Source: Methyloligella solikamskensis
GTDB lineage: Bacteria; Pseudomonadota; Alphaproteobacteria; Rhizobiales; Methyloligellaceae
Direction of reading: 5' to 3'
DNA: 64,000 nt
NCBI RefSeq assembly: GCF_042676065.1
Contig: NZ_JBHTJO010000002.1
Span: forward strand, 310,001 to 374,000
In this document: one piece after another, positions 16,254 through 25,455 of the stretch
Layout: every line of letters starts with the position of its first letter
Numbering within the stretch: the stretch's first letter is position 1
Program-made: the position numbers and the translations under genes
The notes under the pieces: generated by a model
What the model was told of the DNA's origin: nothing
The model's input: the letters and a program-made list of their open reading frames with translations, nothing else
Databases searched by the model: none

Positions 16254-17603
16254 ATGCAGACCAACTTCACCCTCAGACAACTGCACGAGCCCGATATCGT
16301 CGCCGCCGACGATATCCTGCGCCGCTGCGTCCATTGCGGGTTCTGCACCGCCACCTGCCCGACCTACGTGCTGGGCGGCGATGAGCGGGATTCGCCGCGC
16401 GGCCGCATCTATCTCATGAAGGAGATGTTCGAGAGTGGCGAGGTGACCGAGCCCGTCGTCACTCATCTCGACCGCTGCCTTACATGCCTGTCCTGCATGA
16501 CCACGTGCCCCAGCGGCGTAGACTACATGCATCTGGTCGATCTCGCCCGTGCGCGCATCGATGAGACCATTAAGCGCCCCTGGCACGAGCGCCTGAAACG
16601 CTGGGCCTTGGGCCGTACGTTGCCCAATCCGAAGCGCTTCCGCTTCATGCTGCTGGCAGGCTGGATGGCCAAGCCCCTGAAGCCGGTCCTGGAGAAGCTC
16701 AATTTCCACGGCGCAGCGGCGGCCCTCAACATGGTGCCCAAGGGCTTTCCGCGCCTCACCGTGCCGACCCGGAAGGACGCGGACGCCAGGCACCGGGTCC
16801 GGGTCGCCCGTGTGGCAATGCTCCGCGGCTGCGTGCAGGAGAACCTCGCGCCCTCCATCAACGATGCGGCGGTGCGGCTTCTGGAACGCCACGGCGTCGA
16901 GGTCGTCTTCATCGAAGATCAGTTCTGCTGCGGCGCTCTGGAGCATCATCTCGGCCAGGACGAAGGCGCTCGCGAACAGGCCCGCCGCAATATCGATGCG
17001 TGGTCGGAGCAGATGCGCGAACGCCCCCTCGATGCGATCCTGGTGACCGCGTCGGGCTGCGGCACCATGCTGAAGGATTACGGCACCCTGCTTGCCCGCG
17101 ATCAGGGCTATGCCGAGCGCGCCGCCGAGGTTGCCTATCTCGCTCAGGATATTTCGGAGTTCATGGAGCGGGTGGGGCTCGCAGCCCCCAGCGTCTGGAC
17201 CAACCTCACCGTCGCCTATCAGTCCCCATGCTCGCTTCAGCATGGTCAGGGGATCGACGCCGAGCCTCGCGAGCTTCTGGCCCAGGCGGGCTTCCGCGTC
17301 GTGGACCTGCCGGAGAACCATCTGTGCTGCGGGTCCGCCGGCACCTACAGCCTCATGCAGCCCAAGATCTCCGCCGAGCTGCGCGACCGGAAATGCGCGA
17401 ATATCGAAGCCGTCGCGCCCGATATCGTCGCGACCGGGAACATTGGATGCCTCTCGCAGCTTATGGAGGGAAGTCCCGTGCCGATCGTCCATACCGTCGA
17501 ACTGCTGGACTGGGCGACCGGCGGGCCGTGTCCGCGGAGCATTGAGAAGCTGAAAGGAAGAGCAAAGCCGGTCAAAAGCTTACTTCAACCGGCGCGTGTC
17601 TGA
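16254..17603 (+). CDS. glcF: Glycolate oxidase iron-sulfur subunit GlcF
   Basis: This is the electron-transfer subunit of glycolate dehydrogenase, 449 aa. Two ferredoxin-like [4Fe-4S] motifs are near the N terminus ('CVHCGFCTATCP' and 'CLTCLSCMTTCP'). They are followed by two CCG (DUF3400-type) domains with 'FCCGALEHHLGQ' and 'LCCGSAGTYSLMQP'. These domains normally bind further clusters and link the flavoproteins to the quinone pool. It is the third gene of glcDEF. Confidence 0.93.
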   Translation: MQTNFTLRQLHEPDIVAADDILRRCVHCGFCTATCPTYVLGGDERDSPRGRIYLMKEMFESGEVTEPVVTHLDRCLTCLSCMTTCPSGVDYMHLVDLARARIDETIKRPWHERLKRWALGRTLPNPKRFRFMLLAGWMAKPLKPVLEKLNFHGAAAALNMVPKGFPRLTVPTRKDADARHRVRVARVAMLRGCVQENLAPSINDAAVRLLERHGVEVVFIEDQFCCGALEHHLGQDEGAREQARRNIDAWSEQMRERPLDAILVTASGCGTMLKDYGTLLARDQGYAERAAEVAYLAQDISEFMERVGLAAPSVWTNLTVAYQSPCSLQHGQGIDAEPRELLAQAGFRVVDLPENHLCCGSAGTYSLMQPKISAELRDRKCANIEAVAPDIVATGNIGCLSQLMEGSPVPIVHTVELLDWATGGPCPRSIEKLKGRAKPVKSLLQPARV

Positions 17604-17746
17604 TTTCGAGATGCGCTATGGTTGTTGGCGAAGTGATTCGTAAATTTTTCAGGCCAGCTGTTGCAGCGCATTATTCTCCGCGCGTGGTCTGAGCGGACGT
17701 CCATACTGTAAACAACTTCGAACCGAGCACCGTTTAGCGCTATTCG

Positions 17747-19786
17747 ATGAGCAATCGTGCAGAAAAGGTGGGATCGAGCAGTGAAGAGGTCAGCCTTGAG
17801 ATGCTGCTCGACGCTGTTGTCGACTACGCCATCTATATGCTCGATCCCGAAGGCTATATCTCGAGTTGGAACGCCGGCGCCGAGCGCATCAAGGGCTATC
17901 CGACCTCCGAAGCGCTGGGTCTCCATTTCTCGCAATTCTTCACCCCGGAAGACCAGGCCACGGGCAAGCCGCTCCTCGGCCTGAATATCGCCGAGCGCAC
18001 GGGCCGCCATGAGGAAGAAGGCTGGCGGGTCCGCAAGGACGGCACTCGCTTCTGGGCCTTCACGGTGCTCGATGCGATCCGCGACAAGGAGGGCAACCTC
18101 CTCGGCTTCGCCAAGGTCACCCGCGACATCTCCGAGCGCCACGCCGCCGAGCAGGCCCTGCTCGATAGCGAGTGGCGATTTCGCATGCTGGTGGATGCGG
18201 TCAGCGACTACGCCATCTACATGCTGGACACCCAAGGCTGCATCACTAACTGGAACAAGGGCGCCGAGCGCATCAAGGGCTACAAGGCCCACGAGGTTCT
18301 GGGCCGCCACTTCTCCATGTTCTACACGGCCGAGGAGCAGGAGGCCGACCGGCCCCAGCAAGGCCTGGCCCGGGCGCTTAGCGAAGGGCGCTACGAATCC
18401 GAAGGTGTCCGCGTCCGGAAGGACGGCAGCACCTTCTGGGCCAATGTCACAATTCAGCCGATCCGCGACGACCAGGACCGCATGGTCGGATTCGCCAAGG
18501 TAACCCGCGATATCACCGAGCAGCGCGAGGCGCACCAAGCCCTGGAAGATGCCCGCGAGGAGCTGCACCAGGCCCAGAAGATGGAAGCCCTCGGTCATCT
18601 GTCGGGTGGTGTCGCCCACGACTTCAACAACTTCCTGACCGCCATCATCGGCAATCTCGAGACCCTGAAGTCCAATCCCGATATCGACGAGCGTGGCCAG
18701 CGTCAGATCGAGGCAGCGCTTCAGGCGGCCGAGGATGGCGGTGCCGTCGTGCGTCAGATGATGGTCTTCGCCCGCAACAAGCCGCTCAAGCTGGTGACCG
18801 TCGATGTCAACGAGACGGTTCAGGAGATCGCGGGCCTGGTCCGGCGCTCGGCCCACGAGAACATCGTGCTGGATCTCGACCTGCATGAGGGCGTGATGCC
18901 TGCGCAGTCCGACCCCGTCCAGCTTCAGACCAGCGTCCTGAACCTCGCCCTCAACGCCTGCGATGCCATGCCGGATGGCGGGACGCTCACCATCAAGACC
19001 GAGCATTGCGAGCTGGAAGGCGACCATCGCGTGAAGCCCGGCTCCTATATCTGCGTCTCGGTGGCCGACACCGGCGAAGGCATGCCGGAAGACGTTCTGG
19101 CCCATGCCTTCGATCCGTTCTTCACCACCAAGGAGCTCGGCAAGGGAACGGGGCTGGGCCTCAGCATGGTCTACGGTGCCGCCCAGCAGATCGGCGGCGA
19201 TGTCTCCATCGCCAGCAAGGTCGGCGAGGGAACCACGGTGAAGCTCATCCTGCCCGCCGGGAAGGTGGAGGATCTGGAACGCCCGAAGCCTCTGACGCGG
19301 AGCGATGAGCGCCTCTTGGCCGACACCGAGTCAGAAGAGAGCCCGGAGACGGAGAGCGCGTCGCAACAGACCGCGCGACCGGAACAGCCAAATGATACGC
19401 CGAAAGATAAGCCGTTGAGCATCCTCTACGTGGAAGACGACTTCCTGGTCGGGCTTGCCACCATCGAGATCCTCGAGAAGGACGGTATGATCGTCCAGAA
19501 CGCCGCCGGCGCCGAGGAAGCGCTGGAAATCCTCGACAAGAGTGAAGAGATAGACCTGCTTCTGACCGATATCGGCTTGCCGGGCATGAGCGGCCACGAG
19601 CTGGTGGCGGAAGCCCGGCGCAGGCGTCCCGGCCTTCGCGTCCTCTTCCTCACCGGTTACGACCGCAGCGGCCCCGTTGTCGGCACCGAGGCCGACGAGA
19701 GCACCGAATATATGGACAAGCCCTACAAGCCCGATGTGCTCCTGGCGACGGTCCGCCGCCTCGCGACCGCCGAGCCCGGCGCATAA
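17747..19786 (+). CDS. Hybrid sensor histidine kinase with tandem PAS domains and receiver
   Basis: This is a 679 aa cytoplasmic hybrid kinase. Two PAS-PAC units at about residues 20-135 and 145-262 are near copies of each other: both contain 'DYAIYML', 'WN.GAERIKGY', 'VRKDG', 'FAKVTRDI'. HisKA follows with H291 in 'LSGGVAHDFNNFLTAIIGN', then HATPase ('LNLALNACDAMPDGG', 'VADTGEGM', 'GTGLGLSMVYG'). After an acidic linker comes a receiver domain ('ILYVEDDFLV', phospho-Asp in 'LLLTDIGLPG', 'FLTGYD', 'YMDKPYKPD'). This layout matches the large FixL-like/CckA-like group, but no haem-binding His is evident and the stimulus is unknown. It stands alone between glcF and hisS. Confidence 0.88.
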   Translation: MSNRAEKVGSSSEEVSLEMLLDAVVDYAIYMLDPEGYISSWNAGAERIKGYPTSEALGLHFSQFFTPEDQATGKPLLGLNIAERTGRHEEEGWRVRKDGTRFWAFTVLDAIRDKEGNLLGFAKVTRDISERHAAEQALLDSEWRFRMLVDAVSDYAIYMLDTQGCITNWNKGAERIKGYKAHEVLGRHFSMFYTAEEQEADRPQQGLARALSEGRYESEGVRVRKDGSTFWANVTIQPIRDDQDRMVGFAKVTRDITEQREAHQALEDAREELHQAQKMEALGHLSGGVAHDFNNFLTAIIGNLETLKSNPDIDERGQRQIEAALQAAEDGGAVVRQMMVFARNKPLKLVTVDVNETVQEIAGLVRRSAHENIVLDLDLHEGVMPAQSDPVQLQTSVLNLALNACDAMPDGGTLTIKTEHCELEGDHRVKPGSYICVSVADTGEGMPEDVLAHAFDPFFTTKELGKGTGLGLSMVYGAAQQIGGDVSIASKVGEGTTVKLILPAGKVEDLERPKPLTRSDERLLADTESEESPETESASQQTARPEQPNDTPKDKPLSILYVEDDFLVGLATIEILEKDGMIVQNAAGAEEALEILDKSEEIDLLLTDIGLPGMSGHELVAEARRRRPGLRVLFLTGYDRSGPVVGTEADESTEYMDKPYKPDVLLATVRRLATAEPGA

Positions 19787-19892
19787 GCGCACGTTTCTGA
19801 TATCCGCTTGGCTTGCTGGCCCGAAACCTATGGGCTAAACCCGGCGCCAGAAGCTCCGGCACCCGGAGCGCCTGGACTTTCAGCGGATTCCT

Positions 19893-21389
19893 ATGAGCAA
19901 CAAATCCAAGCCGGACCGACCCAAGGCCCGCCTGCCGCGAGGCCTGCAGGACGTCTCGCCGTCGGAGATCCGCCAGACGGCGCGCATGGTCGAGGCCATC
20001 CGCGAGGTCTTCGAGCGCTACGGCTTCGAGCCCCTCGAGACACCGGCCATCGAATACACCGATGCGCTGGGCAAGTTCCTGCCCGACTCGGACCGCCCCA
20101 ACGAAGGCGTTTTCTCCTTCCAGGATGATGACGAGCAGTGGCTCTCGCTGCGCTACGACCTGACCGCGCCGCTCGCCCGCTTCGTGGCGGCGAACCAGCA
20201 GGGCCTGCCGCGCCCCTATCGGCGCTATCAGACGGGGCCGGTCTTTCGCAACGAGAAGCCGGGTCCCGGCCGCTTCCGCCAGTTCACCCAGTTCGATGCC
20301 GACACAGTCGGCGCACCCTCCGTGGCGGCGGACGCCGAGCTTTGCATGCTCGGCGCCGACACTCTCGAAGCTCTGGGGCTCTCCCGCGGCGATTACGTCA
20401 TCAAGGTGAGCAACCGCAAGCTGCTCGACGGCGTCATGGAGAAGGCAGGCGTCGCCAGCCTTGCCGACAATCCCGAGCAGCGCATGACGGTCATGCGCGC
20501 CGTGGACAAGCTCGACCGGCTGGGCGTCGAAGGGGTCGAGGCTCTGCTCGGCAAAGGCCGCAAGGACGAGTCCGGCGATTTCACCAAGGGCGCCGAGCTG
20601 ACATCCGATCAGATCAAGGCCGTGCTGACCTTCGTTGACTCCGGTGCTGCCACCCGGAAAGACACGCTTGCGGCTCTGAAGGATGCTGTATCCGGCTCGG
20701 AGGAGGGCGAGGCAGGTGTTGCCGAGCTCGCCGAGATGGATGCGCTTTGGACGGCCGCCGGCTTCGGCGACGACCGGATCGTCATCGACCCCTCCATCGT
20801 GCGCGGCCTGGAGTATTACACCGGGCCGGTCTTCGAGGCAGATCTCACCGCAGAGGCCACCGACGACAAGGGCCGTCCCGTCCGCATCGGCGCTGTCGCC
20901 TCTGGCGGTCGCTATGACGGGTTGGTGGAGCGCTTCACGGGCCAGCAGGTGCCCGCGAGCGGCGTCTCTATCGGCGTCTCGCGGCTACTCTACAGCCTGA
21001 ACCTCATCAATGGCGGCGCCGAAGATGAGCCCCTCGGTCCCGTCGTCATCACCGTGTTCGAGAAGGACCGCATCGCCGATTATCAGCGCATGGCCACCGA
21101 GCTTCGCCAGGCCGGCATCCGCGCGGAGATGTATCTCGGCGGCTCCGGCATGAAGGCCCAGCTGAAATACGCCGATAAGCGTGGCGCCCCCTGCGTGGTC
21201 ATCCAGGGCGGTGACGAGCTGGAGAAGGGCGAGATCACCATCAAGGATCTCATCGAAGGCGCGCGTCTGTCCCAGGAGATCGAGGATAACGCGGAATGGC
21301 GCGAGGCCCGCCCGGCCCAGGTGTCCGTGCCCGAAGGGGATCTCGTGCAGGCCGTGCGGGACATCCTCGCCCGCTACGGGAGCGACTAA
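19893..21389 (+). CDS. hisS: Histidyl-tRNA synthetase, divergent alphaproteobacterial type
   Basis: This class II synthetase charges tRNA-His. It is 498 aa, longer than E. coli HisRS (424). Motif 2 reads 'PVFRNEKPGPGRFRQFTQFD'; histidine motifs 'GLEYYTGPVFEADL' and 'ASGGRYDGLVERF' are present, and a C-terminal anticodon-binding domain follows. Where E. coli has 'FRHERPQKGRYRQ', this protein has 'FRNEKPGPGRFRQ', so the Arg and Gln around E. coli 116 and 118 are changed to Lys and Gly (numbering from memory). This fits recognition of a tRNA-His lacking G-1:C73, as encoded at 5918. It starts the hisS-hisZ-hisG run. Confidence 0.95.
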   Translation: MSNKSKPDRPKARLPRGLQDVSPSEIRQTARMVEAIREVFERYGFEPLETPAIEYTDALGKFLPDSDRPNEGVFSFQDDDEQWLSLRYDLTAPLARFVAANQQGLPRPYRRYQTGPVFRNEKPGPGRFRQFTQFDADTVGAPSVAADAELCMLGADTLEALGLSRGDYVIKVSNRKLLDGVMEKAGVASLADNPEQRMTVMRAVDKLDRLGVEGVEALLGKGRKDESGDFTKGAELTSDQIKAVLTFVDSGAATRKDTLAALKDAVSGSEEGEAGVAELAEMDALWTAAGFGDDRIVIDPSIVRGLEYYTGPVFEADLTAEATDDKGRPVRIGAVASGGRYDGLVERFTGQQVPASGVSIGVSRLLYSLNLINGGAEDEPLGPVVITVFEKDRIADYQRMATELRQAGIRAEMYLGGSGMKAQLKYADKRGAPCVVIQGGDELEKGEITIKDLIEGARLSQEIEDNAEWREARPAQVSVPEGDLVQAVRDILARYGSD

Positions 21390-21401
21390 AGAGACCGCCC
21401 C

Positions 21402-22577
21402 ATGGCCGCAGAATCTGCAATCAATTTCGAGGCGTTGGAGACCCAGGCCGGCACCCTGGTCGAGACCTTCAAGATCGCCGGCTACGAGCAGGTGGCGCCC
21501 GCCATCCTCCAGCCGGCTGATATCTTCCTCGATCAGATCGGCGAAGCTCTGCGCAGCCGCACCTATGTCTTCACCGACCTGACGGGCGAGGAGCTTTGCC
21601 TCCGCCCTGATCTCACCGTGCCCGTCTCAAGGCTTTACCTGGAGCGGCACCCCAAGGCCGACCGGGAAGCCCGCTATTGCTATAACGGCCCGGCCTTCCG
21701 CTTTCAGCCCGGCGGGCGCAGCCGCGTCCGCCCCCGCGAGTTCCGCCAGGCGGGCATTGAATCCTTCGGCGTGAAGGATCGCGATGCCGCCGATGTGGAG
21801 ATGGTGCTGCTCGCCACCGCCGCCGTGCAGCAGGCGGGCCTGCGCGATTTCTCGCTCCGCTTCGGCGATATCGGCCTGTTCTTTGCTCTGATCGAGAAGC
21901 TCGAGATTCCTGAACGTTGGCGCCGCAAGCTCGGCCACTATTTCTGGCGGCCTTCTGCCTTTCACGCCCTGCTGCGCCGCCTGAGCCGGGGCGAGCGCCC
22001 CGAGGCCGAAAGCCCAATCGCGGAGTTCGCCCGTACTCTGGATCTGAACGATGCCGCCCGGGCGGAGGAGCAGGTGGAGCGCTATCTTAGCGACAACGAT
22101 CTTCCGCTTCTGGGCAATCGGTCTTTAACTGAGATCACCGCCTCGCTACTCGATTTCGCCGCCGATCTCGAAGCACCGCCGCTCGCCAAGGAGATCGCGA
22201 CGGTCATCGATTATTACCTCGCTGTCTCCGGTAGCCCCGAGGAATGCGTCGGGCGCATTGCCATGATCGCGCGGGGGGCCGGCCTCGATCTCGACGAGAG
22301 CCTCGACCGGCTGATCCGCCGCTTCGATCGCTTCAAGGAAAACAATCTCGATCTCTCCGGCGCGGTCTTCGCCACGGATTTCGGCCGCAACCTGGAATAT
22401 TACTCAGGGCTCGTTTTCCAGATCGAGATGCCTGCGCTTGAAGACGGCAGCCAGATCGCCGGCGGCGGCCGCTATGACGGCCTGCTGAAGGCGCTCGGCG
22501 CGCCGAACGATCTCCCGGCCATCGGCTGTGCCATTCATACCGAGCGTCTGCTCGCCGCGGTGGAGGCGATGGACTGA
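21402..22577 (+). CDS. hisZ: ATP phosphoribosyltransferase regulatory subunit HisZ
   Basis: This 391 aa HisRS paralogue has no aminoacylation role. It binds short-form HisG and gives it histidine feedback control in the first step of histidine synthesis. The class II fold is visible: 'LRPDLTVPVSRLYLERHP', motif 2-like 'YNGPAFRFQPGG', 'EFRQAGIESFG', and 'YYSGLVFQIEM', 'GGGRYDGLLKALG'. It lacks the C-terminal anticodon-binding domain of true HisRS. It lies 12 bases after hisS, and its stop overlaps the hisG start (TGATG). Confidence 0.92.
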   Translation: MAAESAINFEALETQAGTLVETFKIAGYEQVAPAILQPADIFLDQIGEALRSRTYVFTDLTGEELCLRPDLTVPVSRLYLERHPKADREARYCYNGPAFRFQPGGRSRVRPREFRQAGIESFGVKDRDAADVEMVLLATAAVQQAGLRDFSLRFGDIGLFFALIEKLEIPERWRRKLGHYFWRPSAFHALLRRLSRGERPEAESPIAEFARTLDLNDAARAEEQVERYLSDNDLPLLGNRSLTEITASLLDFAADLEAPPLAKEIATVIDYYLAVSGSPEECVGRIAMIARGAGLDLDESLDRLIRRFDRFKENNLDLSGAVFATDFGRNLEYYSGLVFQIEMPALEDGSQIAGGGRYDGLLKALGAPNDLPAIGCAIHTERLLAAVEAMD

Positions 22578-23284
22578 TGACCGGTACCGTCCTCACCGTT
22601 GCCGTGCCCTCCAAGGGCCGCCTGAAGGAGCAGGCCGACGCCCTGTTCGAGAAGGTGGGGCTCGGCCTCCACAAGACCGGCCACGAGCGCGGCTATACGG
22701 GCGCGTTCGACGCCTTCGACGACGTCGAGGTCGCCTTCCTGTCGGCCAGCGAGATCGTGCATCACCTGCGCGCCGGCCGCGTGCATCTCGGCATTACTGG
22801 CGAGGATCTGGTCCGAGAGACCATTCCCGATGTGGACGCCTCCATCAGCTTTGAAGCGCCGCTGGGTTTCGGCCGTGCCGACGTGGTGGTGGCCGTGCCC
22901 GATTGCTGGATCGACGTCGCCGGCATGGCGGATCTGGAAGACGTGGCCGCCCAGTTCGCCCGGGCCCATGGGCGGCGGCTCCGCGTCGCGACCAAGTACT
23001 TCAATCTGACCCGGCGCTTCTTCGCCAAGCACAACGTCTCCGGCTACCGCATCGTGGGCAGCGTCGGCGCCACGGAAGGCACGCCCGCCGCCGGCACCGC
23101 AGAGCTTATCGTGGACATCACCACGACCGGCACGACCTTGCGCGCCAATCATCTCAAGGTGCTGGACGACGGGCTGATCCTGTCCTCCCAGGCCCATCTT
23201 ATGGGGGCGAAGGAGGCCGACTGGTCCGATGCAGCCGAAGCCCGCCGGAAAGAGATCGTCGGCAAGCTCAAGTCTGCGCTGTAG
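22577..23284 (+). CDS. hisG: ATP phosphoribosyltransferase catalytic subunit HisG (short form)
   Basis: This enzyme catalyses the first step of histidine synthesis, joining ATP and PRPP. At 235 aa it is the short form that lacks the C-terminal allosteric domain and needs HisZ, encoded just upstream. Recognisable elements are 'VAVPSKGRLKEQADALFEKV' at the N terminus, 'VHLGITGEDLVRE', and the PRPP-binding region 'GTAELIVDITTTGTTLRAN'. The overlapping start with hisZ implies coupled translation and balanced subunit supply. Confidence 0.94.
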   Translation: MTGTVLTVAVPSKGRLKEQADALFEKVGLGLHKTGHERGYTGAFDAFDDVEVAFLSASEIVHHLRAGRVHLGITGEDLVRETIPDVDASISFEAPLGFGRADVVVAVPDCWIDVAGMADLEDVAAQFARAHGRRLRVATKYFNLTRRFFAKHNVSGYRIVGSVGATEGTPAAGTAELIVDITTTGTTLRANHLKVLDDGLILSSQAHLMGAKEADWSDAAEARRKEIVGKLKSAL

Positions 23285-23296
23285 GCGAGTGGCCTA

Positions 23297-23430
23297 CATG
23301 GTTCGAGACGCGCGCTGCGCGCGCCCTCACCATGAGGAGAAACGCGGAGCCAGCGGCGCATAGGCGGCAAACTCAGCAATGCACCTCACCCTGAGGGGGC
23401 CGAAGGCCCGTCTCGAAGGGTGCAGGCCCC
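23297..23430. repeat. Composite inverted repeat, copy 1
   Basis: Two hairpin-forming arms are separated by a short variable spacer. Arm 1 (23297-23339) begins ACATGGTTCGAGACG, has a variable GC-rich centre, and ends CCCTCACCATGAGGA. Arm 2 (23381-23430) begins CACCTCACCCTGAGG and ends CGTCTCGAAGGGTGCAGG. Arm 2 is an inverted, diverged version of arm 1 (CATGGTTCGAGACG against CACCCTTCGAGACG). Further copies are at 36835 (opposite orientation) and 52328. All three lie between genes, as expected of REP/BIME-like elements. Confidence 0.85.
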
Positions 23431-23444
23431 ATCGGTGACGGAAT

Positions 23445-25217
23445 CTAAGCGGGCGCACCGGCCGGGCTCGGGCCGCCGCCCGTCTCTTTCAGCCGCAGAT
23501 GATGGTCGCCGTTCTCGTCCGGGGTCAGGTGATAGAACCGGTCGTGGAAGACAGACAGTCCCGAACGGTGGCCGATGGAGACGATCGCCGTATCCGGCAG
23601 GCGGTCCAGCAGCAGCCGATAGAGCTGCTCTTCCGATTCCTCGTCCAGCGAGCTGGTCGCCTCGTCCAGCAGCAGCCATTGGGGCTTCTGCAGCAGCGCC
23701 CGCGCGATCGAGAGCCGCTGCTGCTCGCCGCCGGACAGGAGATCCGCCCAATAGGCGGTCTCGTCCAATTGATCCACGAGCTTGCCGAGACCGACCGCGG
23801 TCAGCACCTCCTCCACCTCCTCCGGCGCATAGGCCTGTTCGCCAGCCGGGTAGGTGACGGCGCGGCGCAGCGTGCCGAGCGGCATATAGGCCTGCTGCGG
23901 CAGCACAAGCACATCGCCTTCCCGGGGCAGCTCGATCTTGCCCTCGCCGAACGGCCACACGCCGCCCAGCGCCCGGAACAGGCTGGTCTTGCCGGAGCCC
24001 GACATGCCGGTCACGAGCACCTTCTCGCCGGGCTTCACGGCGAAATCCGAAATCCGGACCAAGTCCCTTCCCGTGGGCAGCGCCACCACCACGTCCTGGG
24101 CGCGCAAGGAATTGTGGTCCGCGGCTTCGGCCTGCTTCAGGCTGACCTCATGCTCCGCGTCGAGAGACTGAGCCCATTCCAGCGAGCGCTCGAAGCCGCT
24201 CAGACGGTCCAGGATGGCTTTCCAGTTCGCGATATTGTCGTAAGCGTCCACGAAGAAGGACAGGGAGTCCTGCACCTTTCCGAATGCCTGGGAGATCTGG
24301 ATCAGCCCGCCGAGCGTCATGGCGCCGGCGAAATAGAGCGGGCTCACCACGACGAAGGGGAAGATGGTCGCCGCTTGATTATACCCGGCCGTGAAGAACG
24401 TGAGTTTCTTGGTCCGGGTCATGATCGAGTACCAGTTCTGGATCACGTGGCCGAACCGCTCCTTCAGCCCCTGGCGCTCCACCTCCTCGCCGGAGAGCAG
24501 CGTCACCTCCTCGGCGTTCTCCCGCAGGCGCACCAGGGAAAAGCGGAAATCCGCCTCGTAGCGCTCCTGGTTGAAGTTGAGCCGGATCAGCGGATAGCCG
24601 ATCAGATGGGTGAGCCAGGTGCCGAGAATGGCGTAGAGCAGGGCGGCCCAGACCAGATAGCCGGGAATCTCCATGGACCAGGAGCCGATCACGAGCGGTT
24701 GGTCGGCCGACAGCCCCCAGAGAATCGCCACGAAGGAGACCAGGGTTACAACGGAGCTCAGCAGCCCCAGCCCGATCCCGATCGTGGTGACGATGAAGGA
24801 CCGGACGTCCTCGGCGATGCGCTGGTCGGGGTTGTCGATCTGATCGCCCCGAAGCCGCATCCGGTAATGGGTGCCGGCTTCGAGCCAGCGGGCCATGTAG
24901 TTGTCGGTCAGCCAGGCGCGCCAGCGGATCTGCAGCCATTGGCGCAGGTAAAGCTCATAGACCGCCGCGATGATGAAGAGCGCAGCCAGCACGGAGAACA
25001 CGCCGAGCTGATAGATGAAGCTGTCCCAGTCCTTCTGCTCCAGCGCGTTGTAGAAGTTGCGGTACCAGGTGTTGAACTGGACGCTCAGATACACTTGGAA
25101 GAGCTGCAGCGCCACGACGACGCTGAGCAGGATCCGCCCCGCCCAGCGGTCCTCGCCTTTGAAATAGGGAAGTGCGATGCGCGAAAATTCTTTCGCTGCT
25201 TGGGAAAATCCCGCCAT
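23445..25217 (-). CDS. ABC transporter fused permease/ATPase, YddA/BclA (SbmA-type membrane domain) family
   Basis: This is a 590 aa half transporter with an N-terminal ABC_membrane_2 domain (about six helices, residues 25-330) and a C-terminal ATPase. The membrane domain opens 'RIALPYFKGEDRWAGRILLS' and contains 'VQFNTWYRNFYNALEQKDW' and 'ENAEEVTLLSGEEVE', typical of the YddA/SbmA/BacA/BclA group. ATPase motifs are Walker A 'GMSGSGKTSLFRA', signature 'LSGGEQQRLSIARALL' and Walker B 'WLLLDEATSSLDEE'. BclA relatives import antimicrobial peptides; others act on vitamin B12 or very-long-chain lipids. The substrate here is unknown. It stands alone, converging with hisG across a repeat. Confidence 0.88.
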   Translation of the reverse strand: MAGFSQAAKEFSRIALPYFKGEDRWAGRILLSVVVALQLFQVYLSVQFNTWYRNFYNALEQKDWDSFIYQLGVFSVLAALFIIAAVYELYLRQWLQIRWRAWLTDNYMARWLEAGTHYRMRLRGDQIDNPDQRIAEDVRSFIVTTIGIGLGLLSSVVTLVSFVAILWGLSADQPLVIGSWSMEIPGYLVWAALLYAILGTWLTHLIGYPLIRLNFNQERYEADFRFSLVRLRENAEEVTLLSGEEVERQGLKERFGHVIQNWYSIMTRTKKLTFFTAGYNQAATIFPFVVVSPLYFAGAMTLGGLIQISQAFGKVQDSLSFFVDAYDNIANWKAILDRLSGFERSLEWAQSLDAEHEVSLKQAEAADHNSLRAQDVVVALPTGRDLVRISDFAVKPGEKVLVTGMSGSGKTSLFRALGGVWPFGEGKIELPREGDVLVLPQQAYMPLGTLRRAVTYPAGEQAYAPEEVEEVLTAVGLGKLVDQLDETAYWADLLSGGEQQRLSIARALLQKPQWLLLDEATSSLDEESEEQLYRLLLDRLPDTAIVSIGHRSGLSVFHDRFYHLTPDENGDHHLRLKETGGGPSPAGAPA

Positions 25218-25394
25218 AGGGGCGATGCTCCGGAAGACCGCTTGAGGCAGAAGGCGTGACCGCCGCTAATGCTGGCGTTAAGCCGCATTCAGCGAGCGCG
25301 GTTGGAGTTTTCGGTGAGCCGCGCCCCGAAAGCAAGCGCTAGCGGATTACGGTTGCGTAAGGTTGGAGCCTGCTTTTCACGCGGATTGCCCACG

Positions 25395-25421
25395 AAAAAG
25401 GGCGGCTCCGAAGAGCCGCCC
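25395..25421 (-). terminator. Rho-independent terminator after groEL
   Basis: On the minus strand, GGGCGGCTC/GAGCCGCCC forms a perfect 9-pair stem with loop TTCG, followed by TTTTT. It lies 34 bases beyond the groEL stop. Confidence 0.9.
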
Positions 25422-25455
25422 TCAAAGTCATCTGCTCGATTGAGCGGATGGGCTG

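Noticed and set aside
17585..19105. A 506-codon minus-strand frame opposite the hybrid kinase.
   Set aside because: Antisense shadow; the plus strand carries PAS, HisKA, HATPase and receiver motifs.
23285..23444. A CRISPR array or small RNA at the repeat after hisG.
   Set aside because: There are only two related arms in inverted orientation, without regular direct repeats and spacers. The same element recurs in other intergenic regions, so it is a dispersed repeat.
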